A stretch of 56,483 bases of DNA, taken from positions 1 to 56,483 of the IMG/VR virus record IMGVR_UViG_3300010966_000019, one strand, 5' to 3'. How positions within the stretch are numbered: position 1 is the stretch's first letter; each line of letters opens with the position of its first letter. This stretch comes from a virus. Position numbers and translations under genes: made by a program. Positions 31,901-39,553 of this stretch are shown piece after piece. Below the pieces are notes generated by a model. That model was not told the DNA's origin. It worked only from the letters and a program-made list of their open reading frames with translations, and ran no database searches.

Positions 31901-34167
31901 TGCCTGAGTATCAACCAGCTACAAGAACACAAGCACCTTTCCGTGACACTGGTCCATTAAAACAAATGACTGGCTTAGCTTTAGTGCCACCAAAGAATGA
32001 AATTGAAACTGAGATTGAAGCTAGAAAAATTCCGTTTAATAAAATCTTCTCAACCACTGGTGATAAGACAGTGGATGCTGCTGCCAGAAGCTTTATGGCT
32101 AACAACATTGATAAGTACATAGCTCCAATTATTGCTATGGACTTATATAAGAAAGCTACTGATGAAGGTAAAGCAATAGCACTTACTAATGCATTCTCAG
32201 AATTACAAAGTGAGGCGAAGAAGATAGCTAAAGATGAATCAATTGCAAAGTTCTATAGCATGGAGAAAGTTCCTCCTATTGAACAAAAGCAATTTGAAGC
32301 ACTACAACCAAAGCTTCGTAGAGCTACTCTTGATTTCTATAAACAACAACGTGGAATATCTTTTGAAAGCGATAAAGACTTTAAGAAGTATGGCGTTGCT
32401 TTAGCTATTTCTGATGCATTGAAGCAAGAGCAAGACGCTGTAGCTGTACAGAAACCAACAGAGAAAGCTACTGGTGGTGTTGTTGGTTATCAAGTAGGTG
32501 GTTTTGCTACTAAACAAATAGTCAAAGAAGCTGGCTCTTCTGCTGTGATGAAGAGTTCTATGTCTTTGTTAAAAGAGATGCAGGATGCAGCAGCTAAGAC
32601 AGCAGTAAAGGAAACACCAACAGAAGTAATTGCTCCTCCTGTAGTTAAAGAAGGTGCTGCTTCTATTATGGCTAAGAAGCCTTATGTTAAGAATAAGTAT
32701 GGTCCTGCTGTGTCTGAGCCTAAGCTAGTGGAAGAAACTGTACCAGTGACTAAGCAGATGGAAGAAGCTATTCCACCAGTTAAAGAAGAGCCACTGCCTG
32801 AGATTAAAACAGAGCTACCTGTAGAAGAACCACCATCCATCTATAACACCAATTTAAATAAGCCGGGCTATGGAGGTGCTAATCAACAGATGGCTGCTGA
32901 AGGTATTTTCAGTAATCAAGTTAGAAAGAATACACTAGCAGATATTAAAACAATTAGACAAGAATCTCTAGCTGCTATTGAAGGATCTCCTTTGTTTGAC
33001 GGTATTGAGAAAGATGCCATAGCTGTTGCACAAGGAGACTATAGGATTAAGACTGGTAAAGAATTTACTGCTAACAATCCTACAGATGTTGAAGCCTTTG
33101 CTGAGTTTGCTAAAGGATATCAAAAGAAATTAGAGGACTTGAGAGAACAATATAAAGATAGACCACCAAAGATATTGATTCATGGTACGGTTACAGAGAG
33201 AACTCCAGAGAAAGTTAAGCGTGGTTTCTATGATCCACAAACTCTAGGGGAGGATAAGACACATCGTGAACTTGATGTTGGTGCAACATCATTCACTAGT
33301 GACTTGAGACTGAATTATAAGAATGAAGCTTTTGGTGGACCAATACCACAGAATATTTCATACACTGAAATACCTTATGCTGATTACATATTCAGAAGAG
33401 TTAATCTACCATTAGATGCATATCGCAAGAAGGATATGAACATCATTGCTCAGACTATTACAGGAGATCCTAGTGTGGCTAGACCACTAGGTATCCCACG
33501 CAACATGGGTTATAGTGAAACTGAGGATGCGTTTGTAGAAAGTGAAAAGCTTATAATAAAAACTGACTTTGATAAAGTCAAAAAGCAATACGGTCTAATT
33601 AAAAAGCAAGAAGATGTTTCAAATAAATTAACTAATGACTTATTAGACATCTATGATAATGTAGATGATGATGGTTTTAATTTGCTTGATCACATTAGAA
33701 TGAAGACTGAGAAACCTACTGAGGTTTTTAAAGCTTACAACAATGTGAAGAATTTATTTAAGAACGAATTCAGACACACTGGTGGGAAGGTAGCAAATCA
33801 GCGAGGGTTTTTACCTGTGCCAGATAGTAATCAAACACTTGTAGAAGAACTACGAATGAGAGCTTCTACAGATAACACAGATATTATTGATGGATTGGCG
33901 GTGTCTTTAGAAAGATCAGGATCTAAAGATAAAGCTTTGGCTTTAAAAGAACTCAGTAAGAATCTAAAGACACTTACAACAATTCCTAATTATGCTGAAC
34001 CTAGTTTCACTAATAAAGATGTATCTAAATACATTAAAAGAGAAACTGAAATAACTAATAATATTAGAGACTTAGTTGGTAACGATTTTAAGATTGTTGA
34101 TCCTAACAATCCTAAGAATACTAAGAGAATTGGCTTGGCTAAGGGTGGCTTAGCCAGCCGTAGATAA
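28990..34167 (+). CDS. Giant internal virion protein with ART-like C-terminal region
   Basis: 1725 residues, the largest gene. Acidic N-terminus, a helical body with hydrophobic segments (GAIQAPFGLLEVAPLIVAA; ATAAASPLLFEGASG) and a VFPFARFLVNATQWTAKHY block. A TGGVVGYQVGGF motif lies near residue 1160, then a Pro/Glu-rich linker (1210-1280). About residues 1395-1520 contain ILIHGT (H1398), a GATSFTSD strand (1432-1438) and ESE (1517-1519), which resembles the H, S/Y and E positions of ADP-ribosyltransferases. It ends IGLAKGGLASRR. Likely injected with the DNA. The enzymatic reading is a hypothesis. Confidence 0.6.
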   Translation: MAIKFLEEEEQSSSSTIKFTDTPSKPSIVFTDAAPPAPAPQPPEDLTKPAFLAPRQRATALQERAVKVRAEEAAQYAYADLYTNPELLNKLTAYGSVRLGKTGVPQKGESSKDYVNRVVSHIRSVVEDPNPLRVTAEQEWINNSKPEDVVKAGEAYDIFQNTASFLDPRGQAPLSALKDYAGLMLSNPLTYASLGVGKVAVNIVGKEAAKVGIKKALTTKIGATAAASPLLFEGASGTVTNVSKQKRELAVADATVKEMEKILPSLSEEDQNTLLPKLEAEKAKVAKGISTSEAITMGAIQAPFGLLEVAPLIVAATKGTKFLKGDKLTLKDLTDARKKQTEVSKNPTALTGDEASDNVAVTTTNIYDGGDLLDMQGSPTSIAQMQVKNSIDKQADLIAASIWKQIPEFAPKAGEKTFEAVQRTLDSFDKLPDNVIKQSMTDAGTDLPNFMARLEAAGLDEDALKKFSSMYGVSTSDAARTLQSKSVISRMLNKMKEVDPEGAKAVDALFGKKDPVAGPMMTFKGWIDKADRNMITAMTTNMSTVMRNAFGVGTNLTYGAAEEGLESLIFNTGRKIAGKMRGSPVAGDIGKGFNGVIDDTVSGYFYLGQGDLSREITEEALKNNPMLMSKMLATAEDMKSSDLIAPIRILNTPAVIMDNYVRRAIFSASIDNNLRKAGLNLVDLLAQDKNIPIDVLRQGVDDALTFTFSKTPTEGMGLAFVKGVEAARPISTAVFPFARFLVNATQWTAKHYNPWYAGKGAAEAIEGVRLLKNGDEAGSQMLLQGSEKIAQQATGMATLLAAYAYRKDNQDTPWNIAKSDDGTKVDLKYLFPVNVPFALADFYYKIANGNPEDFKAMDLVEALTGFKSVGSTSESLERVKEVASSMVSGDGQETDQSALNKVSRSAGDLIGAWLGRATVPLNQISDIISAFDSNEALPRDIYVTKPEEERTFLTAVGKNIQKGIPILKQALPEYQPATRTQAPFRDTGPLKQMTGLALVPPKNEIETEIEARKIPFNKIFSTTGDKTVDAAARSFMANNIDKYIAPIIAMDLYKKATDEGKAIALTNAFSELQSEAKKIAKDESIAKFYSMEKVPPIEQKQFEALQPKLRRATLDFYKQQRGISFESDKDFKKYGVALAISDALKQEQDAVAVQKPTEKATGGVVGYQVGGFATKQIVKEAGSSAVMKSSMSLLKEMQDAAAKTAVKETPTEVIAPPVVKEGAASIMAKKPYVKNKYGPAVSEPKLVEETVPVTKQMEEAIPPVKEEPLPEIKTELPVEEPPSIYNTNLNKPGYGGANQQMAAEGIFSNQVRKNTLADIKTIRQESLAAIEGSPLFDGIEKDAIAVAQGDYRIKTGKEFTANNPTDVEAFAEFAKGYQKKLEDLREQYKDRPPKILIHGTVTERTPEKVKRGFYDPQTLGEDKTHRELDVGATSFTSDLRLNYKNEAFGGPIPQNISYTEIPYADYIFRRVNLPLDAYRKKDMNIIAQTITGDPSVARPLGIPRNMGYSETEDAFVESEKLIIKTDFDKVKKQYGLIKKQEDVSNKLTNDLLDIYDNVDDDGFNLLDHIRMKTEKPTEVFKAYNNVKNLFKNEFRHTGGKVANQRGFLPVPDSNQTLVEELRMRASTDNTDIIDGLAVSLERSGSKDKALALKELSKNLKTLTTIPNYAEPSFTNKDVSKYIKRETEITNNIRDLVGNDFKIVDPNNPKNTKRIGLAKGGLASRR

Positions 34168-34593
34168 TACAATGTGGGTTAGTCTATCAAGCGAGACTTT
34201 GTAAAAGAGTTCTCCTTGGTAGACATATTTATTTCTGGATTCTTTAATCTCAGAAGCTAACACAGCAGCAGCTTCGCAATGAAACAAGGCTGTGCCATCT
34301 TTGTTAACAGAGAAGAAGTATGTAGGTAGCTCTTGTGTTAAAAGCTTCTTCTTCCTAGCAGGTACATTCAAGTCTTCGTATGGAAACTCTACAGTTTTCC
34401 ATGACAATCTGACTTCTACCTCAGCATACCCCACCAACAAGTCTTCTTTATACAGATGCAAATCAATCCCATATCTATCGGGATTATCTCTAGCTTCCAT
34501 ATTCCAAAAAGAAGAGACATAGCTTTTAACTACATCTCTTCCAAACTTGTCGTATGTGTCGTGGAGTTCTTTATCGAACCGCTTGGTAGCCAT
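34150..34593 (-). CDS. Putative PD-(D/E)XK-like nuclease
   Basis: 147 residues taking ATG 34593 (MATKRFDKEL) as start; the longer reading overlaps the upstream gene fully. RYGIDLHLYKEDLLVGYAEVEVRLSW gives a GID...E-V-E pattern like the D...ExK core of restriction-endonuclease-fold proteins, but without a clear Lys, so the assignment is weak. It is the last gene of the leftward arm and its end overlaps, on the opposite strand, the last 18 bases of the giant virion gene. Confidence 0.55.
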   Translation of the reverse strand: MATKRFDKELHDTYDKFGRDVVKSYVSSFWNMEARDNPDRYGIDLHLYKEDLLVGYAEVEVRLSWKTVEFPYEDLNVPARKKKLLTQELPTYFFSVNKDGTALFHCEAAAVLASEIKESRNKYVYQGELFYKVSLDRLTHIVLSTAG

Positions 34594-34762
34594 TGAGTCT
34601 TTCAATGTTATCGAAGTAGCCACGGTCAAATCCCCGTTGCCATTCCTTACCTGCCACAGACAGTGGGTCATATTGATTGACCAACCACCCATGCCTGAAA
34701 GCTTTATAGCCTTGTTCAAATTGAATACGCAGTGGTGCAGATCGTTCCGACTTGACTTGCAT
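34571..34762 (-). CDS. Rmf/CrpP-fold-like small protein
   Basis: 63 residues. FEQGYKAFRHGWLVNQYDP...GKEWQRGFDRGYFDNI has the two-part pattern GYxAfxxGxxxNxYP ... WxxGF seen in ribosome modulation factor and related short phage proteins. Family members bind ribosomes or are of unknown role. Highly basic ends. Its stop lies inside the start region of the next gene, so translation is probably coupled. Confidence 0.55.
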   Translation of the reverse strand: MQVKSERSAPLRIQFEQGYKAFRHGWLVNQYDPLSVAGKEWQRGFDRGYFDNIERLNGYQAVR

Positions 34763-34763
34763 G

Positions 34764-34970
34764 TTATTCCCCTGTAGATTTGTCGCTGTTAATTAGTGAG
34801 CCTATCTCATCAAACTCACCAATGTAGATGCTAATGAAAGGCAACTTAATTAGTATACCACTATATGCAAACAATTTATCAACATCACCACCATCATCAA
34901 TGATGTGACAAATATTTTCATTGTATTCAATATCAAGACCAATGCCTTGTCTAATCTCTACAACTATCAT
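34764..34970 (-). CDS. Small acidic hypothetical protein
   Basis: 68 residues from ATG 34970, which overlaps the nrdB stop and follows GGGGGAAAGCCGC. Beta-rich and acidic (GLDIEYNENICHIIDDGGDVDKLF; FISIYIGEFDEIG). Possibly a small cofactor of the ribonucleotide reductase by position, but no family is recognised. Confidence 0.55.
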   Translation of the reverse strand: MIVVEIRQGIGLDIEYNENICHIIDDGGDVDKLFAYSGILIKLPFISIYIGEFDEIGSLINSDKSTGE

Positions 34971-35926
34971 GCGGCTTTCCCCCATACATCGTCCCATGTA
35001 CCAGTGGTAGCACCTTTGCTATAGTCTGTTACACGCTGCTCAAAGAAGTTGGTGTGGCTAACACCAAGCATACCATCCACCCACGGCAGAGGGTTCTTCT
35101 TAATCTTGTAGATGCCCTTCATCCCCATAGAAATTAACCTACGGTCTGCAATGTAGCGAATATATTGTTTCACTTCTTCTTTCGTGAGCTTCTCGACTTC
35201 AACCATGCTAAATGCCAGATCAACAAATTGATCCTCAAGACCAACCATTTGATCCGCAATTTCTTTGATGCGCTCCGAAGTTGTTTCATCCTGATGATGT
35301 TTAACATATTCACGATAGACCTTAATCATGCCTTCAGCATGTTGAGTTTCGTCAACAATGGACCAAGCAATAATTTGACCCAACCCCTTTAGCTTACCAT
35401 TCCTTGCAAAGTTTAGCAACATAACAAAGCTAGAGAATAGTTGCATGCCTTCACCAAAGGCAGAGATGGCTGCAATCTTCTCAGCCATTGGTGCTTGGTT
35501 TAAATTACTGATGTAGTCATGCTTCTCCACCATCTCTTTATACTGGAGGAATTCATTGTAGGTGGATTCAGGCAAGCCTAAGGTTTCAATGAGGTGGGCG
35601 TATGCCGCCACATGCAGGGCTTCCCTACTAGCAAAGCCACTCATCATCATCCTCACCTCAGGCTGCTTAAACACTGGGATGTAATGGTCATGATAGCCAC
35701 TGCCAATGTCCAAGTCACCCTGTACAAAGAAGCGCAAGATCTTTGTTAGAAATTCTTGCTCATGTTTACTCAGCTTCTTGTAGTCTTTAACATCCTCAGA
35801 CATTGGCACTTCTGTATGAAGCCAATGGCTTTGCTCGTGCTGCAACCAAGCATCATAAGCCCAAGGATATTTGAATGGTTTGAATGTTGTACGCTCTTGC
35901 GTAATGTCTGTCTTAGTCTTTACCAT
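34967..35926 (-). CDS. nrdB: Ribonucleotide reductase small (beta) subunit
   Basis: 319 residues from ATG 35926 (GAAGGTTGAT before it). Supplies the tyrosyl radical to NrdA for reducing ribonucleotides. Di-iron ligands are visible: D71 or D73 in GDLDIGSGY, E102 and H105 in REALHVAAY with Y109 at the radical position (E, +3 H, +7 Y), then GEGMQLFSSF and DETQHAEG for the second helix pair. Class I enzyme, cytoplasmic. Overlaps the end of nrdA by coupling. C-terminus FEQRVTDYSKG...WDDVWGKAA would dock on NrdA. Confidence 0.92.
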   Translation of the reverse strand: MVKTKTDITQERTTFKPFKYPWAYDAWLQHEQSHWLHTEVPMSEDVKDYKKLSKHEQEFLTKILRFFVQGDLDIGSGYHDHYIPVFKQPEVRMMMSGFASREALHVAAYAHLIETLGLPESTYNEFLQYKEMVEKHDYISNLNQAPMAEKIAAISAFGEGMQLFSSFVMLLNFARNGKLKGLGQIIAWSIVDETQHAEGMIKVYREYVKHHQDETTSERIKEIADQMVGLEDQFVDLAFSMVEVEKLTKEEVKQYIRYIADRRLISMGMKGIYKIKKNPLPWVDGMLGVSHTNFFEQRVTDYSKGATTGTWDDVWGKAA

Positions 35927-35927
35927 A

Positions 35928-37709
35928 TCAACCTTCACATGCTAAACAAGTATCACCATCTGCCACCGTCTTCAGATCAATCTCATCTTCAATACGCTGA
36001 CGCTTAATCTGAGCACCCACCTTATCTGCTTTACGCACCTTCTCTGAACGGAGATAGTATAAGCTTTTGAGTCCACTCTTCCAAGCAAGGAAGTGAATGG
36101 CATGCAAATATTTTATAGATACATTGGCAGGGAAGAACAGGTTAATGCTCTGACCTTGGTCAATATATTTCTGTCTGTCTGCTGCAAGCTCAACCAACCA
36201 ACGCTGATCAATTTCCATAGCAGTTTTAAACACTTCCTTCAATTGCTCAGGAACATCTAGATGCTGTATCGATCCTTCATTGCTGATGATGGATGCCCAC
36301 ACATCGTCATTATCCATATCCAGTGCAGCAAGCTCTGCCTTCAAGAACCTATTCTTGTAAACGAATGCGCCACTGAGTGTGTCTTGTCTGAAGACATTGG
36401 CTCTGTAAGGCTCGACCGAAGGGCTAGTATTGCCCATGATAAGGCTGCTGCTAGCATTAGGAGCAATAGCAGTGTGATGACTAAACCTTCGAACGATATT
36501 ACCATGACCAGCATCGATGCAACTGCCACGCTGTTCAGCCAAGACTTTGTCAGCCGCAAGACACGAAGAATGAATGTGCTTAAATATTTCATTGTTATAA
36601 CTCTTAGCCATCACACCATCGATGGCAATACCTTTCTTTTGTAAGAATGCATGAAAGCCTAATGTACCCACACCAATACTACGCTCCATCATTGCACTGT
36701 ACTTAGCTCTTGCAATTGTTGAGGGTGCTCTGTCAATGAAGTATTGCAAGACATTGTCTAGCATTTCCATAACATCTAAAATGAATGTTTTGTTGTTCTT
36801 CCACTCATCGTAGTATTCCAGATTTAAGGAAGACAAGCAACACACTGCTGTACGCTTCTCGTTAGTTGGTAAAAAGATTTCTGTACAGAGATTGCTGCCA
36901 TTAATCTTCAAGCCTTTGTTACTTAACCAATTAGGCAAAGCTTTGTTAGCTGTATCAATGAAGACTAAGTATGGCTCACCTGTCTGCATACGCAGGTCTA
37001 ATATCTTCTGCCACAAATACTTAGCAGACACTGTCTCTACAATCAAACCAGTGGCAGGGTTTCTTAACTTAAAGCTGTCATCAAAGTCAGGATCTTTCAT
37101 AGCCTTCTCAATGATGGTCATAAATTCATCAGTGATGTTGATGCCATGATGTAGGTTTAATGTGCGTACATTCTGATCACCTGTTGGCTTACGCATCTCC
37201 AAGAATTGGATGATGTCTGGGTGATGAATGTCTAGATAGGCAGCATAGCTGCCCCGTCTCGTGCGTCCTTGACGGTAGGCCAATGAACTAGCATCATAGA
37301 TCTTAAGGTGGGGCATAACACCAGTAGACTTATCATCACTATTGCGGATACCCACATGCACACCGACACCACCACCAAACATGGATAGCCAGTTAGTCTC
37401 TGATAAATTATCGACCAAACCTTCTGCACTATCATCCATATAATTAAGAAAACAGCTAATAGGGAGGCCACGCTTAGAGCGACCAAAAGATAGGATAGGA
37501 GTAGAGTAGCTAAGCCAATGCTTACTGCTATATTCGTACAGTCTTTGAGCATGATTTTGATTGGTAGCAAACGATTCCGAAACATATGCAAATCTCTCTT
37601 GAGGACTAACCTCTTCTTCTTTCATGTAACTTTCTCTCAATCTCTGAATGCCTAGTTCATCGAACAAGCTGTCACGAGACAGGTCAATGTTGACCTTAAA
37701 CTTTGCCAT
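35928..37709 (-). CDS. nrdA: Ribonucleotide reductase large (alpha) subunit
   Basis: 593 residues from ATG 37709, with ribosome binding site AGGAG. Converts ribonucleoside diphosphates to deoxy forms for phage DNA synthesis. Active-site cysteines: C86 in LPISCFLN, C275 in GSNLCTEIF (thiyl radical, with N273 and E277), a partner Cys in VCCLSSLNL (290-291), and a C-terminal redox pair CLAC. Shorter than E. coli NrdA because the N-terminal ATP cone is missing, so allosteric dATP inhibition is probably absent, as in many phage enzymes. A terminator lies directly upstream. Confidence 0.93.
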   Translation of the reverse strand: MAKFKVNIDLSRDSLFDELGIQRLRESYMKEEEVSPQERFAYVSESFATNQNHAQRLYEYSSKHWLSYSTPILSFGRSKRGLPISCFLNYMDDSAEGLVDNLSETNWLSMFGGGVGVHVGIRNSDDKSTGVMPHLKIYDASSLAYRQGRTRRGSYAAYLDIHHPDIIQFLEMRKPTGDQNVRTLNLHHGINITDEFMTIIEKAMKDPDFDDSFKLRNPATGLIVETVSAKYLWQKILDLRMQTGEPYLVFIDTANKALPNWLSNKGLKINGSNLCTEIFLPTNEKRTAVCCLSSLNLEYYDEWKNNKTFILDVMEMLDNVLQYFIDRAPSTIARAKYSAMMERSIGVGTLGFHAFLQKKGIAIDGVMAKSYNNEIFKHIHSSCLAADKVLAEQRGSCIDAGHGNIVRRFSHHTAIAPNASSSLIMGNTSPSVEPYRANVFRQDTLSGAFVYKNRFLKAELAALDMDNDDVWASIISNEGSIQHLDVPEQLKEVFKTAMEIDQRWLVELAADRQKYIDQGQSINLFFPANVSIKYLHAIHFLAWKSGLKSLYYLRSEKVRKADKVGAQIKRQRIEDEIDLKTVADGDTCLACEG

Positions 37710-37731
37710 AAAATACTCCTGATATGGTGGT

Positions 37732-37753
37732 AAAAAAGGGAGCAAAAGCTCCC
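37732..37753 (-). terminator. Strong intrinsic terminator between thyX and nrdA
   Basis: On the minus strand GGGAGC-TTTT-GCTCCC (37753-37738) is followed at once by TTTTTT (37737-37732). It stops transcripts coming from the replication genes 23 bases before nrdA. There is no room for a standard promoter between it and the nrdA start, so nrdAB expression needs readthrough or antitermination. The remaining bases 37754-37793 hold nothing else. Confidence 0.85.
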
Positions 37754-37793
37754 GGGGAAAGAAGGTAGTTATACCTTAAATGGCTACTGCTTG

Positions 37794-38411
37794 TTACTCT
37801 TTAAACAAGGATGGGAATAAGTTGGTGAGTACTCTCTTACATTCCTCAGCAATTTCACGATGTTCTTTCTGTGTTGCTTTGTCACAACGAATGTCAACAT
37901 AGTGCATCCAACTTCTCAGTGTACCGTTCATGTACATTCTACTGGTTGTCATTCCTTCAGGCAAGACTTTTCTAGCCACTTCCTTAGCTATGCCCATGCC
38001 CAGTGCAGCCTCATAGGACTTCTTAGACACCTTTAAAACATCTGTCTGTAGCTCTTGCCACACCTTCATCAATTCACGGTCTTGTACAGGGATAGAGTTC
38101 TGTCTATTCTTCTCATCCTGCAGCCTCACTTCACTGGTTTCATAGCGTGATGAGATGGCATAACGCTGTGAGAATTCTTGGAAGCTGAAGCTTCTGTGCC
38201 TCAATATTTGACGGGCAATGTCACGAGTGGTTTCAATTTCCATACAGACATTAACCATTTCAAATGGACTCCAATGTTTGTTGTCCATCAAATACTTCAA
38301 CAGCTTAGGAGCTGTCTCAGGATTGTTCTGGTTCTCTGGGTTGCTCACCCTCGCCATGTACGCTATCAGATTCTCCGCATCCGGTGTTGCCCATATCAGT
38401 GTTACCCACAT
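37794..38411 (-). CDS. thyX: Flavin-dependent thymidylate synthase
   Basis: 205 residues from ATG 38411, where GAAGGAAC is a good ribosome binding site; a start at 38429 would place this site inside the gene. Methylates dUMP to dTMP with FAD and methylene-tetrahydrofolate. The ThyX signature RHRSFSFQEFSQR lies at residues 71-83, and the C-terminal RSWMHYVDIRCDKATQKEHREIA block is typical. Part of the nucleotide set with nrdAB. Its first 32 codons are overlapped out of frame by the gene at 38317. Confidence 0.93.
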   Translation of the reverse strand: MWVTLIWATPDAENLIAYMARVSNPENQNNPETAPKLLKYLMDNKHWSPFEMVNVCMEIETTRDIARQILRHRSFSFQEFSQRYAISSRYETSEVRLQDEKNRQNSIPVQDRELMKVWQELQTDVLKVSKKSYEAALGMGIAKEVARKVLPEGMTTSRMYMNGTLRSWMHYVDIRCDKATQKEHREIAEECKRVLTNLFPSLFKE

Positions 38412-38550
38412 ATTTAGTTCCTTCTTCAATGCCCATTTTAATGGCTGTAATTATACCAAGGTTAAGCAAGATGTTGCGCTCTTCCCAATTCAAATCGAAT
38501 GTAAAGGTTGCGCTGCCATCCTCATGTTCGTCTATCATTTCTACATTCAT
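38317..38550 (-). CDS. Small acidic protein overlapping thyX
   Basis: 77 residues from ATG 38550 (AGGAAAAAGAA before it). MNVEMIDEHEDGSATFTFDLNWEERNILLNLGIITAIKMGIEEG resembles a common small phage protein with a DGSA strand followed by one or two helices. The last 30 residues lie over the start of thyX in another frame and look like unconstrained sequence, so the gene may have lost its original stop. Function unknown. Confidence 0.6.
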   Translation of the reverse strand: MNVEMIDEHEDGSATFTFDLNWEERNILLNLGIITAIKMGIEEGTKYVGNTDMGNTGCGESDSVHGEGEQPREPEQS

Positions 38551-38930
38551 TTCTTTTTCCTTTCTGCTTTCTCTTCCTCTGTCTTCACCTTGTGGCATGG
38601 CTTACAAAGCACCTGCAGATTCTCTATCTCACAGAAGATGCGGTCAATGAAGGAGTCCCATCCGACAAAGCCTTCTGATGTAGATACTACTGGGAGTATA
38701 TGATCTACCTGCACATCTGCTGCAACAAAGTGTTTCTTACATTTGGCACACTTGTAATGCATTGCCAGCTTACCCGTCTTCTTGTTTTCCTTTCTACCTA
38801 CGAAAGCTTCTTTCAAAGCTTTGTATTTAGGAGGCCAACGCCTAGACGCTGCTCTCAGCGCTGAAGTGACAAAGCTACGAAACCTAGCGTCTGTCCATTC
38901 ACCACCATTTCTTTTTTTACTATCTACCAA
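38547..38930 (-). CDS. HNH endonuclease 4
   Basis: 127 residues from a TTG start at 38930; an in-frame stop lies four codons upstream and no ATG occurs before the nuclease core, so TTG is required. Core: YKCAKCKKHF, VQVDHILPV, then IENLQVLCKPCHKVKT, a compact zinc-containing HNH of McrA/T7-gp5.3-like type. Unlike the DRIDSS family at 2490, 11782 and 43797. Could be a homing nuclease or a phage nuclease acting on host DNA. Overlaps the genes on both sides. Confidence 0.8.
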   Translation of the reverse strand: MVDSKKRNGGEWTDARFRSFVTSALRAASRRWPPKYKALKEAFVGRKENKKTGKLAMHYKCAKCKKHFVAADVQVDHILPVVSTSEGFVGWDSFIDRIFCEIENLQVLCKPCHKVKTEEEKAERKKK

Positions 38931-39120
38931 TTTGTGTATCCACTAGATGCGACATGTCAGCAGCATCGTAGTGCACAAATAAATCCCTAGCTATTGCTAG
39001 AGCTTCGTCAATGTCCAAAGCAACAAACTCAGACAGGTATTTATCATACTCGGACTCAGCCATATGCTCAACAACGTAGCCATTACTAGCCTCCCTAATT
39101 GTTACAGAGTTAACTTTCAT
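38920..39120 (-). CDS. Small acidic hypothetical protein
   Basis: 66 residues, RBS AAGGACTAGA. YDKYLSEFVALDIDEALAIARDLFVHYDAADMSHL is helical. Its start overlaps the preceding stop, and its end overlaps the TTG start of the HNH gene by 11 bases. Function unknown. Confidence 0.6.
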   Translation of the reverse strand: MKVNSVTIREASNGYVVEHMAESEYDKYLSEFVALDIDEALAIARDLFVHYDAADMSHLVDTQIGR

Positions 39121-39293
39121 TCTAGTCCTTCAACATCAACATGGCGAAACACAATTTCATGTGAGTCCATGCGTTCTAATGAGGCAGTGAGGTTCTCAAT
39201 AATCACCTCGCTCAACACTTCTTCATTCAGATAGACATTAGGTAGGTCTTCTGGTTTAAAGAATACTTTTAAACTAATGTCCACTGTGATCAT
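39117..39293 (-). CDS. Small hypothetical protein
   Basis: 58 residues. ATG 39293 overlaps the previous stop (ATGA) and the TGA at 39119-39117 overlaps the next ATG, which supports it as real. N-terminal strand (ITVDISLKVFFKPEDLPNV) and a helix-strand C-terminus (VIIENLTASLERM; HEIVFRHVDV). Function unknown. Confidence 0.6.
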   Translation of the reverse strand: MITVDISLKVFFKPEDLPNVYLNEEVLSEVIIENLTASLERMDSHEIVFRHVDVEGLE

Positions 39294-39553
39294 AATTTTT
39301 CCAGTCTTTCTTCTACCAGTCTAGCGTAGCCAATGATGTCATGCCATGAGTCATGATACCAAGGATCACCATTAACAATGCGAGACATCTTGTTACAGAT
39401 GAGATCAAGGCTTTCCTTCATATCATCATCCATCTCTTTCCATACAGCACCAGATCTAATTGTATCCTTCAATGCTTGTGAAACCCTAGAGACATCCTCT
39501 TTATAATTTCCATAGCGAGTGCCTCGCTGTGCCAATGTATCATCTACATTCAT
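39290..39553 (-). CDS. DUF6378-like protein
   Basis: 87 residues. DTLAQRGTRYGNYKEDVSRVSQALKDTIR, then LDLICNKMSRIVNGDPWYHDSWHDIIGYARLVEERL: this is the DUF6378 pattern as I recall it, widespread in phages next to nucleotide metabolism genes. An all-alpha fold like MazG has been suggested for such sequences, but the acidic NTP-pyrophosphatase motif is not obvious here. Function unknown. Confidence 0.7.
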   Translation of the reverse strand: MNVDDTLAQRGTRYGNYKEDVSRVSQALKDTIRSGAVWKEMDDDMKESLDLICNKMSRIVNGDPWYHDSWHDIIGYARLVEERLEKL

